The position numbers and the translations under genes were made by a program. A stretch of DNA of 64,000 nucleotides, from the NCBI RefSeq assembly GCF_020179605.1, contig NZ_JAINZO010000002.1, positions 496,001 through 560,000 of the forward strand, in the 5' to 3' direction. Shown piece after piece: positions 37,289 through 47,691 of this stretch (position 1 is the first letter of the stretch; the number at the start of each line of letters is the position of its first letter). The DNA comes from Geomonas agri. Its GTDB lineage: Bacteria; Desulfobacterota; Desulfuromonadia; Geobacterales; Geobacteraceae. The notes below the pieces were generated by a model, which was given only the letters and a program-made list of their open reading frames with translations, was not told the origin of the DNA and searched no databases.

Positions 37289-37320
37289 ATAAACCTCTTG
37301 AGGTAAAGGTGCGAGGGAGA

Positions 37321-37345
37321 GGGGGACAGGCGGAGCCGGTCCCCT
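37321..37345. repeat. GGGGACAGG palindromic repeat, copy 1
   Basis: GGGGACAGGCGGAGCCGGTCCCC forms an imperfect hairpin between atpD and atpC. Related copies lie at 53783-53811 and 55817-55845. Confidence 0.6.
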
Positions 37346-37375
37346 TTCCTCAAGCCTTTAGCCGTACCAGATTAA

Positions 37376-38830
<1,455 letters not shown>

Positions 38831-38839
38831 TTATAAGTG

Positions 38840-39703
<864 letters not shown>

Positions 39704-39723
39704 TCGCTAAGTCCGTCCTTGGT

Positions 39724-41232
<1,509 letters not shown>

Positions 41233-41241
41233 AGAACCGTC

Positions 41242-41784
41242 TCACCCCTTCTGTAATATATCCTGAATGTTAGCTAACTGAGTCCTTACCGAGCCGTCGA
41301 ATACCTTGTCGCCGATCTGCGTTACCACACCGCCGATGAGCGACGGATCAACCACAACTTTGAGTTCAACCTTTTTCCCGGTCGACTTGGCCAGGGCCGA
41401 TTTGATCTCCTCGACCTGGGTCGCGTCCAGCGGCAGCCCGGAGGAGAGGGTCGGCCTGATCACGCCGGAGAGCTCGTCGGCGAAGACGCCGTAGTTCTCC
41501 GCGATCTGCGGCAGCACCGAGAGGCGGCCGCGCTCGAGGAGGAGCATCATCAGGTTGGAGATCATCGGGGAGATGGAGAGTTTAGCCACCAGGTCCTTGA
41601 GGATCTCTTTCTTCTCTTCGATGCCATAGGCAGGGTTGGCGAAGATCGCCGAAAGCTCGCGGCTGTCGGTCAGGACAGTGCTGAAGCGGGACAGTTCGCC
41701 GTTGAACCCTTCCACGCTCCCTGCTTCCGAGCCAATCTGCACGAGTGCCTTGGCGTAACGTTTGGCAATAGCGTTAGTACTCAA
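41242..41784 (-). CDS. atpH: ATP synthase subunit delta
   Basis: The 180-residue peripheral-stalk subunit starts with the OSCP-type helical bundle ([20 protein letters not shown]). It ends with the family C terminus [20 protein letters not shown] and [13 protein letters not shown]. It overlaps atpF by four bases (ATGA) and lies nine bases before atpA. Confidence 0.96.
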   Translation of the reverse strand: MSTNAIAKRYAKALVQIGSEAGSVEGFNGELSRFSTVLTDSRELSAIFANPAYGIEEKKEILKDLVAKLSISPMISNLMMLLLERGRLSVLPQIAENYGVFADELSGVIRPTLSSGLPLDATQVEEIKSALAKSTGKKVELKVVVDPSLIGGVVTQIGDKVFDGSVRTQLANIQDILQKG

Positions 41785-42392
41785 TGTAGAGTCACCACCT
41801 TGGAGATATAGTCGCCCACCAGCTTGTCCTGGTCGCCTTTTGCAATGTTCTGCTTGATCTTCTGCTCGGCCAGCTCGACCGCGAGGCGTGCTGCCTCGGC
41901 GCGGAGCTCGTCTTTCGCCTTGAGGACTTCCTGTGCCGCAGCGGCCTCGGCCTGAGCCTTGATGCGGGCGGCGGCGTCCTTGGCTTCGGCGATGATGCGC
42001 TCTTTTTCGAGCTCACCCTCGCGCTTCATGTTGGCGGAAATCACCTCGATCTCCTGGTTGGCCTGGTCAAGGCGCTGGGAGTACTCGGCGAATTTCTTCT
42101 CGGCGGCTTCCTTGGCGGCGACCGCTTCCTGCAGGGTCTTCTCAATCCCTTCGCGGCGTGCGGCCAGGGTGCCTTTCACGTCGGCCTTCTTGAGGGCCCA
42201 GACGGCGATGGCGACCAGTGCGGCGAAGTCGATGCAGCGCCACATGAAGTCCTTCATCTGGGCTGCCTGGTGGCCGCCTTCGTGTGCTGCACCTGCGCCC
42301 TCGGCAGCTTCCTGGGCGAAGCCAAGGGAAGCCAGGGCGATAACAGCGCCCGCGGTGAGCAGGGAAACTATGAGCTTCTTGTTCTTATGCAT
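41781..42392 (-). CDS. atpF: ATP synthase F0 subunit b with N-terminal signal-like extension
   Basis: The 203-residue subunit starts at the ATG at 42392, with GGAGG eight bases upstream. Residues 1-26 resemble a Sec signal (KNKK, hydrophobic 8-22, GFA before Gln27). A His/Gly-rich stretch then precedes the real membrane anchor (about 53-67, [17 protein letters not shown]). The rest is a long coiled coil. If cleaved, the mature N terminus would face the periplasm, compatible with b topology. It is paired with atpF' just upstream. Confidence 0.93.
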   Translation of the reverse strand: MHKNKKLIVSLLTAGAVIALASLGFAQEAAEGAGAAHEGGHQAAQMKDFMWRCIDFAALVAIAVWALKKADVKGTLAARREGIEKTLQEAVAAKEAAEKKFAEYSQRLDQANQEIEVISANMKREGELEKERIIAEAKDAAARIKAQAEAAAAQEVLKAKDELRAEAARLAVELAEQKIKQNIAKGDQDKLVGDYISKVVTLH

Positions 42393-42393
42393 G

Positions 42394-42822
42394 CTAGAGA
42401 CTCCTCCCCAGAACTTTTTCGCAGATTTCGGCGGACAGGGTCTCGGCGCTGGAGGTGAGCAGGCGACGTGCTTCCTCGGCCTCCTGGGCCACCTTGGCCT
42501 TGATGGCGGAAAGCGACTCGGTAGCTTCGGCACGCGCCTTGTCGAGGATGGCGGCCTCCTGCTGCTGGGCCTCCTTCTTCAGGGCACCACGCTCGTCGGC
42601 AGCACCGGCGCGGATCTCGCGCATGCGTGCCTCGTAGCTGGCCAGCTTCTCCTGCACTTCCCTGTCGACTTCGGCGCTTTTCTGCTTCGCCCCGTTGACC
42701 TGGGCGGCGCGGTCGGCGAGCTGTTTCCTGATCGGCTTGTAAAGGAAGACGTTCAGGAGCAGTACGAGCACCAGGAAGTTCACCAGCTGGAATACAAATG
42801 CGATGTCTAAATTGATCACCAA
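42394..42822 (-). CDS. atpF': ATP synthase F0 subunit b' (second b-type subunit)
   Basis: The 142-residue protein has a single N-terminal membrane helix (FVFQLVNFLVLVLLLNVFLY) and the conserved KPIRKQLADR turn, followed by an Ala/Glu-rich coiled coil. It is the first gene of the F1 locus, one base before atpF. Two different b-type subunits imply a heterodimeric peripheral stalk, as in photosynthetic bacteria and other relatives of this group. Confidence 0.92.
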   Translation of the reverse strand: MVINLDIAFVFQLVNFLVLVLLLNVFLYKPIRKQLADRAAQVNGAKQKSAEVDREVQEKLASYEARMREIRAGAADERGALKKEAQQQEAAILDKARAEATESLSAIKAKVAQEAEEARRLLTSSAETLSAEICEKVLGRSL

Positions 42823-42890
42823 ACCACCTCTATTCGAACATTTTTAAAGGCGTCTACGCCTTCATACTGTGCAGGGGTCCGCGCAAAACA

Positions 42891-42906
42891 GGTGATTGCT
42901 ATCACA
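42891..42906. promoter_or_regulatory. CRP/FNR-family-like dyad overlapping the atp promoter
   Basis: GGTGA-N6-TCACA matches the CRP half-sites TGTGA/TCACA at nine of ten positions. It covers the -10 element of the atpF' promoter, a position expected for repression. The regulator is unknown. Confidence 0.45.
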
Positions 42907-42925
42907 TAAATGCTTTTTGTGTCAA
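42898..42925 (-). promoter_or_regulatory. Promoter of the atpF'-F-H-A-G-D-C operon
   Basis: On the minus strand TTGACA (42925 to 42920), a 16-base spacer and the extended -10 TGT-GATAGC (-10 hexamer 42903 to 42898) lie 76 bases before atpF'. A GTATAC palindrome is 25 bases upstream of the -35. Confidence 0.6.
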
Positions 42926-43024
42926 GCGATTTATCCGTTTGCGTGAAGAATTGTATACACTTGGACACTGCCGAACATCAGTGTTTTGCGACCCCAAAGC
43001 TGTGCCAATCCGGGTGCCGCGGGA

Positions 43025-43071
43025 CTGTCTCAAGAGCGCGAACCGAGAGTTAGCGCGGGTTCTGTAGACAG
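43025..43071. other. Nested inverted repeats in the parB-atpF' gap
   Basis: CTGTCT (43025) pairs with AGACAG (43066), and inside it GAACC (43040) pairs with GGTTC (43058). The structure is modest and asymmetric. The surrounding 442-base gap (42823-43264) shows no credible gene, only the promoter, this structure and a repeat at 43183-43236. Confidence 0.25.
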
Positions 43072-43182
43072 AATCGTGTATGACATTTGGAACGATGTTC
43101 GGAATTGCTCCCCGTGCAGGGGTGGATCTGAAACAGGTACGGCAGGTGTTGCTGAGGAAAAAGGAAGAAGCTTCGTCTTATT

Positions 43183-43236
43183 CCCCCTCTTGCGGGAGGT
43201 GCCCGTTTCCCCTCTCCCGGAGGGAGAGGGGGATGG
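43183..43236. repeat. CTCTCCC-type palindromic repeat after parB
   Basis: CCCCTCTCCCGGAGGGAGAG is a near-perfect hairpin, preceded by the related unit CCCTCTTGCGGGAGG. It lies just beyond the parB stop on the minus strand. Confidence 0.6.
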
Positions 43237-43264
43237 ACGAAGTGGGGAGTACTCTGCTCCGAGC

Positions 43265-44104
43265 CTAGAGGTTCAACAGCTCCACGATGCGAGTCAGTTC
43301 CTTCATGTCGCCGAAGCTGATCTCCAGCTTGCCGCCGCGCCCGGAGCGCTTGAGGGCAACCTTGGCGGCGAAGTGGCGCTGCATGCGGTCTACGAGGTCC
43401 TTCTGGTCCGGGTCGAGCGATGGCTTGGCCATCTTCTTGGCCGGCCCCGCCTTCTTGCGCTTGACCAGCGCCTCGGTCTCGCGCACCGAGAGGTGCCCCT
43501 TGACGATCTCGTCACGGACGGCCTTCTGCTCCTCGACGTCTTCCAGGGTCAACAGCGCACGCGCGTGCCCCATGGAGATGCGGTCCTCGGCCACGTCACG
43601 CTTGATCTCGGCGGGGAGACGCAAGAGACGCAGGGCGTTGGCGATGGTCGAGCGCTCCTTGCCCACCCTCTTGGCCAACTCCTCCTGGGACAGGGAGAAG
43701 CGCTCCAGGAGCGCGTGGTAGGCCTCGGCCTCTTCGACCGCGTTCAGGTCCTCGCGCTGGATGTTCTCGATGAGGGCCATCTCCAGGGCGGTCTCCTCGG
43801 AGACGTCCTGGATAACGACGGGGACTTCCCTGAGGCCCGCCTTTTGGGCGGCGCGCCAGCGCCGCTCACCGGCGATCAGCTCGTAATGGCCGGCCTTCTT
43901 GACCACGACCAAGGGCTGGATGATCCCCTTCTCGCGGATGGACGCCGCCAACTCCTCCAGCTTCTCGTTGACGAAGGTCTTCCTGGGCTGTTCCTTGTTG
44001 GGCTTGATGTCTTCGATCGGGCAGGAGAAGTACTTCTTGCCGTGGTCTTCCACGACCGGGAGCAGCGCCCCCATCCCTTTACCCAGTCCCATTTTTTTAA
44101 CCAT
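43265..44104 (-). CDS. parB: Chromosome partitioning protein ParB
   Basis: The 279-residue protein shows the ParB CTPase/N-terminal motifs NKEQPRKTFVNEKLEELAAS and ELIAGERRWRAAQKAG, the ALIENIQREDLNAVEEAEAY box, and a helix-turn-helix (LSQEELAKRVGKERSTIANA) for parS. The C terminus forms the dimerisation domain. Start at 44104 has GAGG six bases upstream and overlaps the parA stop by eight bases. No good parS site was found in the window. Confidence 0.96.
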   Translation of the reverse strand: MVKKMGLGKGMGALLPVVEDHGKKYFSCPIEDIKPNKEQPRKTFVNEKLEELAASIREKGIIQPLVVVKKAGHYELIAGERRWRAAQKAGLREVPVVIQDVSEETALEMALIENIQREDLNAVEEAEAYHALLERFSLSQEELAKRVGKERSTIANALRLLRLPAEIKRDVAEDRISMGHARALLTLEDVEEQKAVRDEIVKGHLSVRETEALVKRKKAGPAKKMAKPSLDPDQKDLVDRMQRHFAAKVALKRSGRGGKLEISFGDMKELTRIVELLNL

Positions 44105-44870
44105 GCGACACCTCGCGCGCGATGAGTTCCTTGGCCAGATCCATGTAGCTGGTCGCCCCCTTGGAGGTGATGTCGTACAGGCAGATCGGCTTGCCGTGCG
44201 ACGGTGCCTCGGAGAGCCTGACGTTCCTCGGGATCACGGTCTGCAGGGTCTCCTTGGGGAAGTGGGAGCGCATCTCCTCGCCGACCTGGCGCGACAGGTT
44301 GTTCCTGGCGTCGAACATGGTGAGCAGGATCCCCTCGATGGAGAGTGACTTGTTAAGCCCCTGCTGGATCAGGTTGATGGTTTTCAGTATCTGCGAAAGC
44401 CCTTCCATGGCGTAGAACTCGCACTGCAGCGGAATCAGGACAGAATGCGCCGCGGTCATCGCGTTGATGGTGAGAAGGTTCAGCGAGGGGGGGCAGTCGA
44501 TGAAGATGTAGTCGTAGGAGTCGGAGAGGGAGCTAAGGATCTTCTTCAACTTTCTCTCGCGGTCGGTGACGCTGACCAACTCCAGTTCGGCACCGGCGAG
44601 ATCGGAGGTTGCCGGAAGCAGGTGCAGGTAGGGGAGCTCAGTTTTCAGGACAATGCGCGACGCCGGTGCATCGTCGATAAGGGCATCATAGATGCTCTCT
44701 TCGAGGAGATCCTTGTCGGCTCCCACGCCGCTCCCTGCGTTCCCCTGCGGATCCATGTCCACCAGGAGCACGCGGCGTTCGGCCACGGCCAGCGAGGCCG
44801 ACAGGTTCACGGCCGTCGTGGTCTTGCCCACCCCACCCTTTTGATTCGCCACACAGATGATCTTAGCCAT
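44097..44870 (-). CDS. parA: Chromosome partitioning ATPase ParA (Soj)
   Basis: The 257-residue protein has the deviant Walker A motif CVANQKGGVGKTTTAVNLSA at the start. It also has LVDMDPQGNAGSGVG near residue 38 and Walker B DYIFIDCPPSLNLLTINAMT near 113. It drives origin segregation with ParB. It is the first gene of the pair; the 207-base gap to the cytochrome gene is divergent and probably holds both promoters. Confidence 0.96.
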   Translation of the reverse strand: MAKIICVANQKGGVGKTTTAVNLSASLAVAERRVLLVDMDPQGNAGSGVGADKDLLEESIYDALIDDAPASRIVLKTELPYLHLLPATSDLAGAELELVSVTDRERKLKKILSSLSDSYDYIFIDCPPSLNLLTINAMTAAHSVLIPLQCEFYAMEGLSQILKTINLIQQGLNKSLSIEGILLTMFDARNNLSRQVGEEMRSHFPKETLQTVIPRNVRLSEAPSHGKPICLYDITSKGATSYMDLAKELIAREVSHG

Positions 44871-44984
44871 AGTTTCTTCTCGATTTGTAAATGATCCGAG
44901 TGTTGCCGAAAATGCAAAGCAGGGAAAATTACCATACTGCCGGAGCTATGAAAAGTGTTTTCTCAGAGAACGGCGCCGCGCGTT

Positions 44985-45002
44985 CCTTGACTTAGGTCAA
45001 GG
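44985..45002. promoter_or_regulatory. FNR-like dyad CCTTGAC-N4-GTCAAGG
   Basis: A perfect 7-4-7 inverted repeat whose core TTGAC-N4-GTCAA has the spacing of an FNR box (TTGAT-N4-ATCAA). A -10-like TTTAAG lies at 45021-45026. With a start near 45034 the dyad centre is near -40, the class II activator position. Confidence 0.5.
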
Positions 45003-45077
45003 CGCCCTGACCGGTCGAGGTTTAAGCTGACGTCGCTGAACCAGCTGATAACCCGATGTCGTGGAAGGAGTCCCCAC

Positions 45078-45329
45078 ATGAAGAAAACGCTTTTGGTCCT
45101 GTCGTTGCTGCTTGTCGCCCCCGCCGCCTATGGCTTCGAGTGCAACGTCTGTCACAGCAAGAACCCCGCGATGGTGAAGATGCACAAGGCCCTGAAAGGG
45201 CGGAACTGTTTCGACTGCCATAAGATGGGCGAGAAGCTGATGGGCAAAGGGATCCCGAAAGACAAGGCCGCCCAGATCAAGCGCCGCGAGACCGAAGAGA
45301 TCTGCTTCGAGTGCCACAAGAAGAGCTGA
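45078..45329 (+). CDS. Small periplasmic triheme c-type cytochrome
   Basis: The 83-residue precursor has a Sec signal (1-19, cleavage after AYG) and three heme-binding motifs: C22NVCH, C44FDCH and C76FECH. The mature protein would be about 64 residues, shorter than the triheme PpcA family (about 70). Only one non-motif His (His36) is present, so at most one heme can be bis-His from within the chain; Met32, 35, 50 and 55 are possible ligands. Lys-rich surface. GGAG precedes the ATG. A role in periplasmic electron transfer is likely by type. Confidence 0.9.
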   Translation: MKKTLLVLSLLLVAPAAYGFECNVCHSKNPAMVKMHKALKGRNCFDCHKMGEKLMGKGIPKDKAAQIKRRETEEICFECHKKS

Positions 45330-45369
45330 CGGACGTTCTAAGTTTCTACGTCTAAAACCCAGCACCTGT

Positions 45370-45405
45370 GCCCCATCCGCCCTCTCCTGCGGATGGGGCT
45401 TTTTT
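45370..45405 (+). terminator. Terminator after the triheme cytochrome
   Basis: A perfect 11-base stem GCCCCATCCGC / GCGGATGGGGC with an 8-base loop is followed by six T, about 40 bases after the stop. Confidence 0.92.
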
Positions 45406-45445
45406 GTCCTGCCTCCCCCGGAGGGGAATACCTGAGGGACTTGTC

Positions 45446-45470
45446 CACCGTAGCCTTGGCGAAGGTGGAT
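45446..45470. repeat. GTAGCCTTGGCG repeat, copy 1
   Basis: CCACCGTAGCCTTGGCGAAG followed by GTGG forms a short hairpin (CCACC/GGTGG). It matches a segment at 60171-60191 at 20 of 22 positions. Confidence 0.5.
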
Positions 45471-45497
45471 TGCGGTTCCTATGTCCCCGGATATACT
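45470..45497 (+). promoter_or_regulatory. Candidate promoter of the heme-sensor gene
   Basis: TTGCGG at 45470-45475 and TATACT at 45492-45497 are 16 bases apart, 34 bases before the ATG at 45532. Confidence 0.5.
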
Positions 45498-45531
45498 TGA
45501 GGCTTCAGTGCTATGAATTCCAGGAGGATGC

Positions 45532-46734
45532 ATGACTCGCCCGGCAGATTTCTCGATCCGCACCAAGTTCTTCGGACTGATGTCCCTGCTTCTGATCGCC
45601 CTCCTGCTCGCCTCAGGAATCCTCCTGTACCAGCGCCAGAAAGCCTTCGTGATCCGCTTCGCGGTGGACAACGCCCGCAGCTTCGCGACGCAGCTCATCG
45701 AGACCCGCGAGTACATGTCCTCGGTAGTTAAGAACGAGCCGGAAACGAACTACAGCCTGGTGCCGCAGGTAGTGGCGACCCAGGTCGCCAAGCGGGTCAC
45801 CCAGAACAGCAAGTTCTACGTGCGCCAGGTGTCGCTGCGCTACCGCAACCCGGAAAACCGCCCAGACGCTTACGAGACGGCACAGTTGCAGAAGTTCATC
45901 AAGAACCCGGTAACAGAAAGCTACGACGTCGTAAAAAGCGGCGACACCAGCGTCTTCCGCTACCTGCAGCCGATGCGGGCCACCCCTTCCTGCCTGGGAT
46001 GCCACGGCAGCTACGAAAGCGCCCCCGACTTCGTGCGGAAGCGTTTCCCACCCGGCCACTACTCCTACAATTACCGCGTGGGCGAGGTGATCGGCGCGGT
46101 GTCGGTGAGTATTCCGATGAAGGACCTGTACGCCCAGTTGGGCGCGAATTTCAAACTCGACCTGCTCGCCCGCGCGCTGGTGTACCTCATCGTCACGGTC
46201 GTGATGGGGATCATCATGAGCCGGCTGATCATCTCGCCGGTGAAGCTCCTTTCGGACCGGATCATCGATGTCACCCGAACCGGCAACTATCACGAAAGGC
46301 TGCAACAGAAAAACCGCGACGAGATCGGCATGCTCATCGCCGCCTTCAATGACATGATGGAGGAGCTCTCGCACCGCACGGTCCAGTCGCGCGAGGCGGA
46401 CGAGCGCTACCGCCGCTTCATCGAGGTGGCCGCCTCCGCGGTGGTCACCTTCCTCAAGGACGGTAAGATGGTGATCGTCAACGAAAAAGCCGAGGCGCTC
46501 TTCGGCCGCAACCGGCAGATGCTGCTTGGCGAGTCCATCTTCGATTTCCTGGAGGGGGGGCATGAGCTGCGGCAGCGGATCGAACAGCCCGGCGAGTTCA
46601 AGGAGGAGACCACGCGTCAGCGGGTAATCAGCGCGGCCGGCAAGCCGGTCACCGTCGAGATGGTCGTTTCCGCTTCCAGGGCAGATCGGGAGCCGCTCTA
46701 CACGGCGATCCTGCGGGAGCGTAACGGCGGCTAA
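45532..46734 (+). CDS. Heme-containing periplasmic sensor protein with HAMP and PAS, no output domain
   Basis: The 400-residue protein has TM1 (11-33), a DUF3365/Tll0287-type periplasmic sensor with one c-type heme motif C154LGCH158, TM2 (211-232), HAMP (about 233-285) and a PAS domain (about 292-395). It then stops: there is no kinase, cyclase or MCP domain. GGAGG lies just before the ATG. Related sensors in this family report redox state or bind NO. The missing output suggests it works through a partner protein, or that the output gene is elsewhere. The following gene is unrelated by sequence. Confidence 0.85.
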   Translation: MTRPADFSIRTKFFGLMSLLLIALLLASGILLYQRQKAFVIRFAVDNARSFATQLIETREYMSSVVKNEPETNYSLVPQVVATQVAKRVTQNSKFYVRQVSLRYRNPENRPDAYETAQLQKFIKNPVTESYDVVKSGDTSVFRYLQPMRATPSCLGCHGSYESAPDFVRKRFPPGHYSYNYRVGEVIGAVSVSIPMKDLYAQLGANFKLDLLARALVYLIVTVVMGIIMSRLIISPVKLLSDRIIDVTRTGNYHERLQQKNRDEIGMLIAAFNDMMEELSHRTVQSREADERYRRFIEVAASAVVTFLKDGKMVIVNEKAEALFGRNRQMLLGESIFDFLEGGHELRQRIEQPGEFKEETTRQRVISAAGKPVTVEMVVSASRADREPLYTAILRERNGG

Positions 46735-46817
46735 GGCATCGGAGGGAGAGAAAGTTTTGCTGTGCCGTCGCGTGTTGTGTTAGAGTGTGCCGACAAAATC
46801 AAGGAGAGTTAGATTCC

Positions 46818-47423
46818 ATGGCAAAAGCAGGTAAAGAACTTTACGTAGGCAGCCTGTCCTACGATGTCACCGAATACGAGTTGCAGAAGCTGTTCGCCGT
46901 TTCCGGCACGGTCACCTCGATGCACCTGATCAGGGATCCAGAGACCGGCCAGTTCAAGGGGTGCGGCTACGTCAGAATGTCGACCGAGGCCGAGGCGAAG
47001 GACGCCATCGAGTCCCTGGACGGCGCGTGGCTCCTCGACAAGCAGATCACCGTCTCCTATGCCAACCCGCAAAAGATGAAGGCGGGCGGTGGCGGCGCCA
47101 AGACCCTGCCCAGGTGGCGTATCGAGGCGGCCGAGAAGAAAGCCGCAGAGAAGAAGGCCGCAGCAGCGGTAACAACCACGAAGCCGGCTGCAAAACCGGC
47201 AGCCAAGTCGGCAGCAAAACCCGCCGCTAAACCGGTTGCTCAGTCGTCAGCAAAACCGGCAGCAAGGCCGGCGGGAAGTCCTGCCGCCAAGCCAGCAGGT
47301 AGACAGGCAGCCGCCAAAACAGGAGCGGCACGCCCCGCCGGTGGCTCCAAGCCCGCAGGCAGCAAGCCTGCCTCCCGTCCCGGCAACGCTGCCAAGCCCG
47401 GCAGCAGGACCGGCAAACGCTAA
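46818..47423 (+). CDS. RRM-domain RNA-binding protein with basic Ala/Pro/Lys tail
   Basis: Residues 7-85 of 201 form an RNA recognition motif, with RNP2 ELYVGSLSYD and RNP1 FKGCGYVRM. The rest is a low-complexity basic tail built of AAKP, KPAA and similar repeats, ending in RTGKR. It resembles bacterial Rbp proteins at the N terminus and histone H1-like tails at the C terminus. I chose the ATG at 46818 (MAKAGKELYVG), with AGGAG eleven bases upstream. RNA chaperone activity is a reasonable inference. Confidence 0.85.
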   Translation: MAKAGKELYVGSLSYDVTEYELQKLFAVSGTVTSMHLIRDPETGQFKGCGYVRMSTEAEAKDAIESLDGAWLLDKQITVSYANPQKMKAGGGGAKTLPRWRIEAAEKKAAEKKAAAAVTTTKPAAKPAAKSAAKPAAKPVAQSSAKPAARPAGSPAAKPAGRQAAAKTGAARPAGGSKPAGSKPASRPGNAAKPGSRTGKR

Positions 47424-47444
47424 CTGCCTTCCTCTCCCGTCTCT

Positions 47445-47515
47445 GCCCCCTCCCCCTCCCCCTCCCCCTCCCCCTCCCCCTCTCCCTCTCCCTCCCCCTC
47501 TCCCTCTCCCTCTGG
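47445..47515. repeat. Polypyrimidine CCCCCT tandem tract
   Basis: About 70 bases are almost pure C/T on the plus strand, mainly CCCCCT and CCCTCT units. The minus strand has many runs of three to five G separated by one A, which suits G-quadruplex or triplex (H-DNA) formation. It starts directly after the RRM gene. Confidence 0.85.
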
Positions 47516-47603
47516 GAGAGGGCCGAGGTGAGGGCGTCACGAACAAGCAAGCACTCCCCATCGGCATCGCCCTCACCCGGCCTTCGGCCACCCTCTCCCA
47601 GAG
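47510..47603. repeat. Paired REP-like inverted repeat
   Basis: CTCTGGGAGAGGG (47510) is complementary to CCCTCTCCCAGAG (47591-47603), and GGTGAGGGCG (47527) to CGCCCTCACC (47568). The second unit contains CCGGCCTTCGGCCA. It may end transcription of the RRM gene. Confidence 0.75.
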
Positions 47604-47678
47604 GGAGAGGGCACCATCGAACCCCCCACCCGCCTTCTCGTGAACACGTCCCAGCTTCCCTTCTAACCAGCAACCGTC

Positions 47679-47684
47679 TATACT
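47679..47684 (+). promoter_or_regulatory. Candidate -10 element for leaderless uvrC
   Basis: TATACT lies eight bases before the uvrC ATG, so transcription would start at or next to the start codon. The -35 is poor. There is no ribosome-binding site at normal distance. Confidence 0.35.
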
Positions 47685-47691
47685 ACGCCTC

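Noticed and set aside
42393-42533. N-terminal extension of atpF by 47 residues
   Set aside because: It overlaps the atpF' coding end in another frame, is rich in Pro/Arg and lacks a ribosome-binding site; the ATG at 42392 has GGAGG.
44997-45716. A 239-residue minus-strand frame containing RQGYGGQ
   Set aside because: It runs antisense through the cytochrome gene, the terminator and a palindromic repeat; the peptide comes from the repeat.
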